Shown here piece by piece: positions 40,971 to 48,840 of a stretch of 64,000 nt of DNA. Below the pieces are notes generated by a model. The model had not been told where the DNA came from, made no database searches, and was given only the letters and a program-made list of their open reading frames with translations. Made by a program: the position numbers and the translations under genes. Source of the DNA: Pantoea sp. Cy-639 (GTDB lineage Bacteria > Pseudomonadota > Gammaproteobacteria > Pseudomonadales > Pseudomonadaceae); assembly GCF_011752525.1 (NCBI RefSeq), contig NZ_VWXI01000015.1:62001-126000 (forward strand), given 5' to 3'. How positions within the stretch are numbered: the first letter of the stretch is position 1; every line of letters starts with the position of its first letter.

Positions 40971-42182
40971 TTATTGAACCTGGTTGAGCCGTTCGGCGAT
41001 GAAGGCGACCAGCTGGCGGGCGATCTTGCCCTTGCTGGTCTGCGCGAAGAGGGTCTGGTGCTGCTGGCGGTCGATCACGGTCAGGGCGTTCTCCTCGCTG
41101 TTGAAGCCGATGCTGGGGTTGGCCACATCATTGGCGACGATCAGGTCGAGGTTCTTGTCCTTGAGCTTGCGCGTGGCGTAGTCGAGCAGGTGCTCGGTCT
41201 CGGCGGCGAAGCCTACGCTGAACGGACGGTCCGGCCGGCTGGCAATGGTCGCAAGGATATCGGGATTGCGCACCATCTGCAGCAGCATGCCGTCGCCTGT
41301 GGTGGGATCTTTCTTGAGCTTCTGTGGTGCGACGACCTCAGGGCGGTAGTCCGCAACCGCTGCCGAGGCGATGAACAGGTCGCAGGGCATGGCCGCCTCG
41401 CAGGCCGCGAGCATGTCTCGCGCGCTGACCACGTCGATCCGGCTGACCCGGTCGGGTGTCGGCAGGTGCACGGGGCCGGTGACGAGGGTCACCCGGGCCC
41501 CGGCCTCGGCGGCCGCCTCGGCCAGGGCGAAGCCCATCTTCCCTGAACTATGGTTGGTGATGTAGCGCACCGGGTCGATGTTTTCCTGGGTAGGACCGGC
41601 AGTGATCAGCACGTGCTTGCCGGTCAGCGCCTGGCGTTCGAAGCTCTCGGCGGCGCACCAGGCCAGGTCCGTGGCCTCGAGCATACGGCCCAGGCCGACA
41701 TCGCCACAGGCCTGGCTGCCGGAGGCCGGGCCGAACACCTGGATGCCACGGCGCTTGAGCAGCTCGAGGTTGTCCTGGGTGGCCGGATCGCGCCACATGG
41801 CCTGGTTCATGGCCGGGGCCACGGCGACGGTGGCGTCGGTGGCCAGCACCAGGGTGGTCAGCAGGTCGTCGGCCATGCCCTGCGCGAGGCGCGCCATCAG
41901 GTCGGCGGTGGCCGGAGCGATCAGTACCAGGTCGGCCCACTTGGCCAGTTCGATATGGCCCATGGCCGCTTCGGCGGCGGGGTCGAGCAGGTCCATGTGC
42001 ACCGGGTGGCCGGACAGCGCCTGCAGCGTGAGCGGGGTGATGAATTCGGCGCCACCCCGGGTCATGACCACGCGCACCTGTGCGCCGTGTTCCAGGAGTC
42101 GGCGAATCAGCTCGGCGCTCTTGTAGGCGGCGATGCCGCCACCGACGCCGAGAACGATGCGCTTGCGATACAACCGCTGCAT
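40971..42182 (-). CDS. coaBC: Bifunctional CoaBC (phosphopantothenoylcysteine synthetase/decarboxylase)
   Basis: 403 residues. The N-terminal flavin decarboxylase half (about 1-185) includes GVGGGIAAYKS, APATADLMAR and the PAMNQAMW substrate clamp; the C-terminal half is the CoaB ligase (GPTQENIDPVRYITNHSSGKMG and AAVADYRP). It makes 4'-phosphopantetheine for coenzyme A. First of coaBC-dut-algC-argB, divergent from radC. Confidence 0.97.
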   Translation of the reverse strand: MQRLYRKRIVLGVGGGIAAYKSAELIRRLLEHGAQVRVVMTRGGAEFITPLTLQALSGHPVHMDLLDPAAEAAMGHIELAKWADLVLIAPATADLMARLAQGMADDLLTTLVLATDATVAVAPAMNQAMWRDPATQDNLELLKRRGIQVFGPASGSQACGDVGLGRMLEATDLAWCAAESFERQALTGKHVLITAGPTQENIDPVRYITNHSSGKMGFALAEAAAEAGARVTLVTGPVHLPTPDRVSRIDVVSARDMLAACEAAMPCDLFIASAAVADYRPEVVAPQKLKKDPTTGDGMLLQMVRNPDILATIASRPDRPFSVGFAAETEHLLDYATRKLKDKNLDLIVANDVANPSIGFNSEENALTVIDRQQHQTLFAQTSKGKIARQLVAFIAERLNQVQ

Positions 42183-42307
42183 AGGCCTTGCCTTATTCCA
42201 GTGAAAGCGGGTGGCGACGCTGACTGCCTGCGGCAGAACGTCGCATCTGCGAAGCGATCTAGATTAACACAGCGCCCGGAGGGGTCGCAGTAACGCGCGA
42301 GGTGGGG

Positions 42308-42988
42308 ATGAACATCAGGGAGTGGCCGGCTGAAGAGCGGCCGAGGGAGAAGTTGTTGAATCGCGGGGCGGCGATCCTTTCGGATGCGGAATTGCTGGCC
42401 GTGCTGTTGGGGTCGGGCGTTGCCGGGCGCAATGTGCTCGACCTTGCACGCGGGTTGCTGGCGAAGTTTGGCGGGCTCAGGCCGTTCCTCGAGGCGGATC
42501 GTGCCAAGGTCCTCGGCGAACCCGGCGTGGGACCGGTGAAATACGCCCAGTTGCAGGCGTTGTTGGAAGTCGGCAGGCGTTACCTGAACGAGCACATCGA
42601 GCGTGCGCCGGCCTTGGAGAATCCGGCCTCGGTGAGGCGCTATCTCAAGTCCATGTTGCGGCACGAGTCCAGTGAGGTATTCGGCTGCCTGTTCCTCGAT
42701 ACCAAGCATCGGCCATTGGCATTCGAGATCCTTTTTCGCGGCACCATAGACCGCGCGAGCATCTATCCCCGCGAAGTGGTGCGTCGATCATTGCTGCATA
42801 ACGCCGCGGCCCTGATCATCTGCCACAACCACCCGTCGGGCAATTGCGAGCCGAGCCAGGATGATGTGCATCTGACGCTGATGCTCAAGCGATCGCTGGC
42901 TCTGATCGATGTGCGGGTGATGGATCATGTCATCGTCGGTGATGGCGAGCCGTTGTCGATGCTCGAGCATGGGTGGTTGGCGGGCTGA
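42308..42988 (+). CDS. radC: RadC/JAMM-domain protein
   Basis: 226 residues from ATG 42308 with GAGGTG just upstream. An N-terminal helix-hairpin-helix region (about 1-75) is followed by the MPN/JAMM domain; the zinc ligands appear in HNHPSGNCEPSQDD. Despite the name it is not an established repair protein; a JAMM-type peptidase or DNA-linked role is possible. Single gene, ending at a REPIN. Confidence 0.93.
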   Translation: MNIREWPAEERPREKLLNRGAAILSDAELLAVLLGSGVAGRNVLDLARGLLAKFGGLRPFLEADRAKVLGEPGVGPVKYAQLQALLEVGRRYLNEHIERAPALENPASVRRYLKSMLRHESSEVFGCLFLDTKHRPLAFEILFRGTIDRASIYPREVVRRSLLHNAAALIICHNHPSGNCEPSQDDVHLTLMLKRSLALIDVRVMDHVIVGDGEPLSMLEHGWLAG

Positions 42989-42993
42989 CAGCA

Positions 42994-43054
42994 ATCGCGG
43001 GACAAGCCCGCTCCCACGACGGCATTCATTGTGGGAGCGGGCTTGTTCCGCGAT
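42994..43054. repeat. REPIN between radC and the peptide-binding protein gene
   Basis: ATCGCGGGACAAGCCCGCTCCCAC and its inverted partner differ at one of 24 positions; a 13-base spacer separates them. This is the best-preserved REPIN in the window. Confidence 0.92.
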
Positions 43055-43060
43055 GCTTCG

Positions 43061-44650
43061 TCAGCGGCTGACGGAAACCTTGCTGAAATCCTGCCGCCCA
43101 AACGGGCTCACCTGATACCCCTCCACGCCTTGGCGCAGCAGCGCCGCCGCCGTCGGGTGCGCCAGCGGCAGCCAAAGCGCCTGTTGCTGGATCAGCGTCT
43201 GCGCCTGCTGGTACAGCCGGCTGCGCACGCTCTGGTCGTTGGTGGTGCGTCCGGCGTTGATCAGTTGGTCCAGGCGGTTGTCGCAAAAGCGCGCGAAGTT
43301 GGTCCCGGACTTGACCGCCGCGCAGGAAAACTGCGGGCTGAGGAAGTTGTCCGGGTCGCCGTTGTCGCCCGCCCAACCCATGAACAGCAGGTCATGCTCG
43401 CCCGCCTTGGCGCGGCGGATCAGCTCGCCCCACTCGATGCTGCGGATCTCTGCCTTGATGCCGATCTTCGCCAGGTCGGCCTGGAGCATCTGTGCGCCGA
43501 GGTTGGGGTTGGGGTTGAGCAGGCTGCCTGAAGGGCGGGTCCAGATCGTGGTCGCAAAGCCGTTGGCCTGGCCGGCCTTGGCCAGCAGTGCCTTGGCCTT
43601 CTTCAGGTCCAGGGTGTAGCCAGGCAAATCCTTGGCGTAGCTCCAGGTATTGGGCGGGTAGGGGCCGTTGGCGGCGATGGCGGTGTCTTCGAACACGGCT
43701 TTCAGGTACGCCGGCTTGTCGAAGGCCAGGTTGATCGCCTGGCGCACCTCGGGCTTGTCCAGCGGCGGGTGCTGGCTGTTGATGGCGACGAACGCGGTCA
43801 TGAACGCCGGGGTGGTGGCGACCTTGAGGTTGCCGTCGCGGCCGGCCTCGGCGATGTCCAGCGGCTTGGGCGACAGGGCTACCTGGCATTCGCCGCGCTT
43901 GAGCTTCTGCAGGCGCACATTGGCGTCGGGGGTGATGCTGTAGACCAGCGGGTCGATGGACGGCTTGCCGGCGAAGTAGTCGGGGTTGGCGCGGTAGCGC
44001 ACCACGGCATCCTTCTGGAAGCGCTGGAAGACGAACGGGCCGGTGCCGATCGGCTGGCTGTTGAGCTTTTCCGGGGTGCCGGCCTTGAGCAGCTTGTCGG
44101 CGTATTCGGCGGAGTAGATCGAGGCAAAGCCCATGCTCAGGGTGGCCAGGAAGGTAGCGTCGGCATGGGTGAGGGTGAAGCGCACGGTGTGCGGCTCAGG
44201 GGCATCGATTGACTTGATCAGGCTGCCCAGTTGCAGCGATTGGGCATGCGGGTAGCCGCCCGGGGCGGTCTTGTGCCAGGCATGGGCGGGGTAGAGCATG
44301 CGCTGGAAGCTGAACAACACGTCATCGGCGTCCAGTTCGCGGCTCGGCTTGAAATAGGCCGTGGCATGGAATTTCACGTCCGGGCGCAGCTTGAAGTCGT
44401 AGACCAGGCCGTCCGGCGAGACGGTCCAGCTTTCGGCCAGGCTCGGCACGACCTTGCCTTGCCCTGCGTCGTACTCGACCAGGCGGTTCATCAGTACGTC
44501 GGCCGAGGCGTTGGTGGTGGTCAGGGCGTTGTATTGCACCACGTCGAAACCTTCGGGGCTGGCTTCGGTGCAGACCACCAGCGGCGCAGCCTGGGCAATG
44601 CCGGTCGCGCACAATGCGGTGAACAATAAGGAAAGGGCGGCGGCACGCAT
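43061..44650 (-). CDS. Dipeptide/oligopeptide ABC transporter substrate-binding protein
   Basis: 529 residues from ATG 44650. A signal peptide ends near IAQAAP; then the SBP_bac_5 (family 5) fold begins LVVCTEASPEGFDVVQYNA. YFKPSRELDADDVLFSFQRML is the family signature region. It should bind peptides in the periplasm for an ABC permease. No permease or ATPase gene is adjacent, so it is an orphan binding protein here. Confidence 0.92.
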   Translation of the reverse strand: MRAAALSLLFTALCATGIAQAAPLVVCTEASPEGFDVVQYNALTTTNASADVLMNRLVEYDAGQGKVVPSLAESWTVSPDGLVYDFKLRPDVKFHATAYFKPSRELDADDVLFSFQRMLYPAHAWHKTAPGGYPHAQSLQLGSLIKSIDAPEPHTVRFTLTHADATFLATLSMGFASIYSAEYADKLLKAGTPEKLNSQPIGTGPFVFQRFQKDAVVRYRANPDYFAGKPSIDPLVYSITPDANVRLQKLKRGECQVALSPKPLDIAEAGRDGNLKVATTPAFMTAFVAINSQHPPLDKPEVRQAINLAFDKPAYLKAVFEDTAIAANGPYPPNTWSYAKDLPGYTLDLKKAKALLAKAGQANGFATTIWTRPSGSLLNPNPNLGAQMLQADLAKIGIKAEIRSIEWGELIRRAKAGEHDLLFMGWAGDNGDPDNFLSPQFSCAAVKSGTNFARFCDNRLDQLINAGRTTNDQSVRSRLYQQAQTLIQQQALWLPLAHPTAAALLRQGVEGYQVSPFGRQDFSKVSVSR

Positions 44651-44837
44651 GGTGGCTCCTTGGCTGGTCAGATGGCCCATCTGCCGGTGCAGTCTGGAAA
44701 TGGCCCTACCCTAGTGCGCGTTTTCGCAAATGACCACCTTCTTTTTCCATGGGTTGGCGACGAGTGGTCGACAGCGCGGCGGGCGAGTCGTTATGCTGCT
44801 CGCGCGCTGTTTGCAGCACACGGATGCTCATATCCTG

Positions 44838-44866
44838 TTGTTGCGGCGCAGTCTTTCTGGTATAAA
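44838..44866 (+). promoter_or_regulatory. Candidate rpmB-rpmG promoter
   Basis: TTGTTG (44838-44843), 17-bp spacer, TATAAA (44861-44866) with an extended -10 TG one base before it. About 150 bp before rpmB, leaving a long leader. Confidence 0.5.
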
Positions 44867-44969
44867 GCAGCGCTCTTTTCTAGGGGCTCGGCCTGTCGCA
44901 TCAGCGGATCCGGTCGATAAGACCTCCAGAATCACGGCGCCTGGCGCCAAAGACTGAGAGATTAAGCGG

Positions 44970-44988
44970 CCAACCCATGCCGGGTTGG
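44970..44988 (+). other. Leader hairpin before rpmB
   Basis: CCAACCC-atgcc-GGGTTGG, a perfect 7-bp stem 25 bases before the rpmB start. No T-run follows, so it is not a terminator; it could control the ribosomal protein operon. Confidence 0.45.
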
Positions 44989-45013
44989 GCATGTGGTTTT
45001 AGAGGGCTGAGTC

Positions 45014-45250
45014 ATGTCGAGAGTCTGTCAAGTTACTGGTAAGGGTCCAGTAACCGGGAACAACATTTCCCACGCAAACAACAAAACCCGTCGTCGTTTC
45101 CTGCCGAACCTGCAGCACCACCGTTTCTGGGTTGAGTCCGAGAAGCGTTTCGTGCGTCTGCGCGTATCCGCCAAAGGCATGCGCGTCATTGACAAGCGTG
45201 GTATCGACGTAGTGCTGGCCGAGCTGCGCGCTCGCGGCGAAAAGTTCTAA
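45014..45250 (+). CDS. rpmB: Ribosomal protein L28
   Basis: 78 residues, normal length, with the family beginning SRVCQVTGKGPVTGNNISHANNKT. A component of the 50S subunit. Followed by rpmG after 10 bp with AAGGAGA in the gap. Confidence 0.98.
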   Translation: MSRVCQVTGKGPVTGNNISHANNKTRRRFLPNLQHHRFWVESEKRFVRLRVSAKGMRVIDKRGIDVVLAELRARGEKF

Positions 45251-45260
45251 GGAGAACGTC

Positions 45261-45416
45261 ATGCGTGAATTGATCCGTCTGGTTTCGAGTGCCGGCACCG
45301 GCCACTTCTACACCACCGACAAGAACAAGCGCACCACTCCGGACAAAATCGAGATCAAGAAATACGATCCGGTTGTTCGCAAGCACGTGGTGTACAAGGA
45401 AGCCAAGATCAAGTAA
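45261..45416 (+). CDS. rpmG: Ribosomal protein L33
   Basis: 51 residues, typical L33, containing YTTDKNKRTTPDKIEIKKYDP. It lacks the Cys pairs of zinc-type L33. Too short to be listed by many gene callers but certain from sequence and position after rpmB. Confidence 0.98.
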   Translation: MRELIRLVSSAGTGHFYTTDKNKRTTPDKIEIKKYDPVVRKHVVYKEAKIK

Positions 45417-45431
45417 TTGATCGGCAACCTG

Positions 45432-45467
45432 AAAAAACCCGCATCCGAAAGGACGCGGGTTTTTTTA
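45432..45467 (+). terminator. Terminator of rpmB-rpmG
   Basis: AAAAAACCCGC-(atccgaaaggac)-GCGGGTTTTTTT: strong stem with A-run and T-run, 15 bp after rpmG. Confidence 0.95.
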
Positions 45468-45484
45468 TGCCTGCGGATCGGCAA

Positions 45485-45507
45485 GCGCGGGGCAAGCCTG
45501 CTGCCAC
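45485..45507 (-). repeat. Single REP element
   Basis: GCGCGGGGCAAGCCTGCTGCC, one copy of the core between the rpmG terminator and the cupin gene. Confidence 0.65.
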
Positions 45508-45511
45508 ACGG

Positions 45512-45871
45512 TTACTTCTGCTCGAACAGCACATAGATCTTGCGGCATGGCTCCAGCACCTCCCAGGTGCCCTTGAAGCCGGCCGGGATGACGAAGCGAT
45601 CACCGGCGCGCAGGGTCTTGGCATTGCCTTCCTGGTCGCGCAGCACCGACACGCCCTGGACGATCTCGCAGTATTCGTGCTCGCTGTAGCTGACGGTCCA
45701 CTGGCCTGCCTCGCCTTCCCAGACGCCCGCGGCGAACTGGCCGCAGGGGCTGGAGTAGTGGTTGTAGACAGCCTGGTCCGGCTCGCCTTTGAGGATTTTC
45801 TCCGCCGCCGGGCGATAGCGCTCGGCCTCGGTGAGTACCTGGGCAAAATCGACGATGTTGGCGATGCTCAT
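45512..45871 (-). CDS. Cupin-domain protein
   Basis: 119 residues from ATG 45871. Single small beta-barrel cupin; ESPCGQ-like N-part, then YSEHEYCEIVQGVSVLRDQEG and GDRFVIPAGFKGTWEV. It resembles the DUF861/(S)-ureidoglycine-type cupins. Divergent from the aldehyde dehydrogenase with a 196-bp gap; the pair may be co-regulated. Function unknown. Confidence 0.85.
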   Translation of the reverse strand: MSIANIVDFAQVLTEAERYRPAAEKILKGEPDQAVYNHYSSPCGQFAAGVWEGEAGQWTVSYSEHEYCEIVQGVSVLRDQEGNAKTLRAGDRFVIPAGFKGTWEVLEPCRKIYVLFEQK

Positions 45872-46067
45872 GGTGGTTACCCTGTTGTTGTTTAATAAAA
45901 TGCACATCAGTAGGCTTTTAGGCCATTCGTGTCAAATATATTGATAGTTTCTCTGCCCTGGTTTAGGGTGTCGGGTGCCGGTGTGCGTTCGTCGCCCGGC
46001 CAGAATTTCTGACAGCGCCCGTGAGTCCTCAGTGCGGCGTTGCACCTTAACAAGAGAGGAGTTTCCT

Positions 46068-47561
46068 ATGACCACCCTGACTCGTGCGGACTGGGAACAG
46101 CGTGCCCAGCAACTGAAGATCGAAGGCCGCGCCTTCATCAACGGCGAATACACCGATGCCGCATCCGGTGAAACCTTCGACTGCCTGAGCCCGGTGGACG
46201 GACGCTTCCTGGCCAAGGTCGCCAGCTGCGACCTGGCCGACGCCAACCGCGCCGTCGACAATGCCCGCGCCGTGTTCGAATCCGGCGTCTGGTCGCGCCT
46301 GGCCCCGGCCAAGCGCAAGGCGACCCTGATCCGCTTCGCCGACCTGCTGCGCAAGAACGTCGAGGAACTGGCCCTGCTCGAGACCCTCGACATGGGCAAG
46401 CCGATCGGCGACTCCTCCTCCATCGACATTCCCGGTGCGGCCAATGCCATCCACTGGACTGCCGAAGCCATCGACAAGGTCTACGACGAAGTCGCCCCGA
46501 CCCCGCACGACCAGCTTGGCCTGGTCACCCGCGAGCCAGTGGGCGTGGTCGGTGCCATCGTGCCGTGGAACTTCCCGCTGCTGATGGCCTGCTGGAAACT
46601 GGGCCCGGCCCTGGCTACCGGTAACTCCATCGTGCTCAAGCCGTCGGAAAAGTCGCCGCTGACTGCCATCCGCATCGCCCAGCTGGCCATCGAGGCCGGC
46701 CTGCCGAAAGGCGTGCTGAACGTGCTGCCAGGCTACGGCCACACCGTGGGCAAGGCCCTGGCCCTGCACATGGATGTCGATACCCTGGTATTCACCGGCT
46801 CGACCAAGATCGCCAAGCAGCTGATGGTCTACGCCGGCGAGTCGAACATGAAGCGTGTCTGGCTGGAAGCCGGCGGCAAGAGCCCGAACATCGTCTTCGC
46901 CGACGCCCCGGACCTGCAGGCCGCCGCCGAGGCCGCCGCCAGCGCGATCGCCTTCAACCAGGGCGAAGTCTGCACCGCGGGCTCGCGCCTGCTGGTCGAG
47001 CGTTCGATCAAGGACCAGTTCCTGCCGATGGTGGTCGAGGCCCTCAAGGCCTGGAAACCAGGCAACCCGCTGGATCCGGCGACCACCGTCGGCGCCTTGG
47101 TCGATACCCAGCAGATGAACACCGTGCTGTCGTACATCGACGCCGGCCACCAGGACGGCGCCAAGCTGCTCGCGGGCGGCAAGCGCATCCTCGAGGAGAC
47201 CGGTGGCACCTACGTCGAACCGACCATCTTCGACGGCGTGACCAACGCCATGAAGATCGCCAAGGAAGAGATCTTCGGCCCAGTGCTGTCGGTGATCACC
47301 TTCGACACCGCCGAGGAAGCCGTGGCTATCGCCAACGACACGCCGTACGGCCTGGCTGCCGGCATCTGGACCGCAGACATCTCCAAGGCCCACAAGACCG
47401 CTCGCGCCGTGCGCGCCGGCAGCGTCTGGGTCAACCAGTACGACGGTGGCGACATGACCGCGCCGTTCGGTGGCTTCAAGCAGTCGGGCAACGGCCGCGA
47501 CAAGTCGCTGCACGCCCTGGAGAAGTACACCGAGCTGAAGGCGACCTGGATCAAGCTGTGA
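46068..47561 (+). CDS. kauB: Aldehyde dehydrogenase, KauB/PauC-like
   Basis: 497 residues from ATG 46068 with GAGAGGAG upstream. The catalytic Cys is C302 (GEVCTAG) and the general base Glu is E267 (WLEAGGKSPN); the NAD site VFTGSTKIAKQ is intact. Position next to rpmBG on the same chromosomal side as in P. aeruginosa (kauB/pauC, recalled) suggests oxidation of gamma-glutamyl aminobutyraldehyde or similar amino aldehydes from polyamines. The exact substrate is inferred. Confidence 0.92.
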   Translation: MTTLTRADWEQRAQQLKIEGRAFINGEYTDAASGETFDCLSPVDGRFLAKVASCDLADANRAVDNARAVFESGVWSRLAPAKRKATLIRFADLLRKNVEELALLETLDMGKPIGDSSSIDIPGAANAIHWTAEAIDKVYDEVAPTPHDQLGLVTREPVGVVGAIVPWNFPLLMACWKLGPALATGNSIVLKPSEKSPLTAIRIAQLAIEAGLPKGVLNVLPGYGHTVGKALALHMDVDTLVFTGSTKIAKQLMVYAGESNMKRVWLEAGGKSPNIVFADAPDLQAAAEAAASAIAFNQGEVCTAGSRLLVERSIKDQFLPMVVEALKAWKPGNPLDPATTVGALVDTQQMNTVLSYIDAGHQDGAKLLAGGKRILEETGGTYVEPTIFDGVTNAMKIAKEEIFGPVLSVITFDTAEEAVAIANDTPYGLAAGIWTADISKAHKTARAVRAGSVWVNQYDGGDMTAPFGGFKQSGNGRDKSLHALEKYTELKATWIKL

Positions 47562-47578
47562 TCGGGTAGCGCCTCTTT

Positions 47579-47630
47579 CGCGGGGCAAGCCCGCTTCCAT
47601 GTGAACCGTGGGAGCAGGCTTGCCCCGCGA
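47579..47630. repeat. REPIN downstream of the aldehyde dehydrogenase
   Basis: TCGCGGGGCAAGCCCGCTTCC faces GGAGCAGGCTTGCCCCGCGA, a near-perfect inverted pair, between the dehydrogenase stop and the MFS gene. Confidence 0.88.
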
Positions 47631-47665
47631 TGCTTTCTGCCAGGTTTTTCCATTCGGAGGCCACT

Positions 47666-48805
47666 ATGCGTTGGGGAACCTACTTTGCCGTGCTGGCCTC
47701 GGTGCTCAGTGTCGGGCTGGCGCTCGGGGTGAGCATGCCGCTGGTGTCCTTGCGCCTGGAGGGCTGGGGCTACGGCGGGTTCGCCATCGGCGTGATGGCG
47801 GCGATGCCGGCCCTTGGTGTGCTGGTGGGGGCCAGCCTGGCCAGTCGCCTGGCCGGCTGGGCCGGCGTGCCCATGGCCATGCGCCTGTGTCTGTGGGGTG
47901 GGGCGCTGTCGATCGGCTTGCTGGCGCTGCTGCCCAGCTACCCGTTGTGGCTGGCACTGCGCCTGCTGATCGGCATGTCGCTGACCGTGGTGTTCATCCT
48001 CGGTGAAAGCTGGATCAACCAATTGGTGGTCGAGCACTGGCGTGGTCGCCTGGTGGCGCTGTATGGCAGCAGCTATGCCTTGAGCCAACTGGCCGGGCCA
48101 TTGGTGCTGGGTGTGCTCGGTTCGGGCGACGATTTCGGCTTCTGGGCCGCCACCGGGCTGCTGCTGGTGGCGCCGCTTATCCTGCTGGGGCGCAGCGGAG
48201 CGCCGACCACCGAGGCGTGCAGTGTCACCCTTGGCGACCTGCTCGGCTTCTGCCGGCGCTTGCCCGTGATTGCCTGGGCCATTGCCCTGTTCGCGGCCTT
48301 CGAGGCGATGATCCTGACCCTGCTGCCGGTGTACTGCCTGCAACAGGGATTCACCACCGAAGTGGCGCTGTTCATGGTCAGTACCGTCGTGGTCGGGGAT
48401 GCGGTGCTCCAGTTGCCGATCGGCGCGCTGGCCGATCGCATGTCGCGGAGTACGTTGTTCACTGGTTGTGCGCTGACCTTGCTGGTGTCCAGCCTGGCGA
48501 TTCCGCTGCTGTTGTACACGCCGGCGATCTGGCCGTTGTGGGTGCTGTTCGGCGCCAGTGCCGGTGGGCTGTTCACCTTGTCGCTGGTGTTGATCGGCGA
48601 GCGCTACCGGGACGATGCACTGGTGCGGGCCAACGCCCATGTGGCGCAGCTGTGGGGTATCGGTTGCCTGGTCGGGCCGTTGCTGGCCGGAGCCGGGAGC
48701 CAGTGGATCAGCGGGCATGCGTTGCCGTTGCTGATGGCGGCCGGGGCCGCGGGGCTGGTGCTGCTGACCCGGCGCAAGGGAGCCTTCGAGCCAGCCTCAG
48801 CCTGA
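47666..48805 (+). CDS. MFS transporter
   Basis: 379 residues from ATG 47666 with CGGAGG five bases upstream. About 12 hydrophobic helices. The loop 2-3 region (GVPMAMRLCLWG) and a matching repeat in the second half (GALADRMSRSTLFTGC) fit the major facilitator fold. It resembles YcaD-like uncharacterised members; substrate unknown. It ends at a REP hairpin. Confidence 0.88.
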   Translation: MRWGTYFAVLASVLSVGLALGVSMPLVSLRLEGWGYGGFAIGVMAAMPALGVLVGASLASRLAGWAGVPMAMRLCLWGGALSIGLLALLPSYPLWLALRLLIGMSLTVVFILGESWINQLVVEHWRGRLVALYGSSYALSQLAGPLVLGVLGSGDDFGFWAATGLLLVAPLILLGRSGAPTTEACSVTLGDLLGFCRRLPVIAWAIALFAAFEAMILTLLPVYCLQQGFTTEVALFMVSTVVVGDAVLQLPIGALADRMSRSTLFTGCALTLLVSSLAIPLLLYTPAIWPLWVLFGASAGGLFTLSLVLIGERYRDDALVRANAHVAQLWGIGCLVGPLLAGAGSQWISGHALPLLMAAGAAGLVLLTRRKGAFEPASA

Positions 48806-48812
48806 ACGACCG

Positions 48813-48837
48813 TCATCGCGGGCTTGCCCCGCGATGA
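48813..48837. repeat. REP hairpin between convergent genes
   Basis: TCATCGCGGG-cttgc-CCCGCGATGA: a perfect 10-bp stem that may also end both transcripts. Confidence 0.8.
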
Positions 48838-48840
48838 GGC

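Larger units (their letters stand above)
44651..45013. other. Intergenic region upstream of rpmB
   Basis: 363 bp between the divergent peptide-binding protein gene and rpmB. It holds the candidate rpmB promoter at 44838-44866, the sequence GGCGCC-t-GGCGCC near 44937, and the leader hairpin at 44970-44988. I see no convincing gene in it. Confidence 0.7.
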
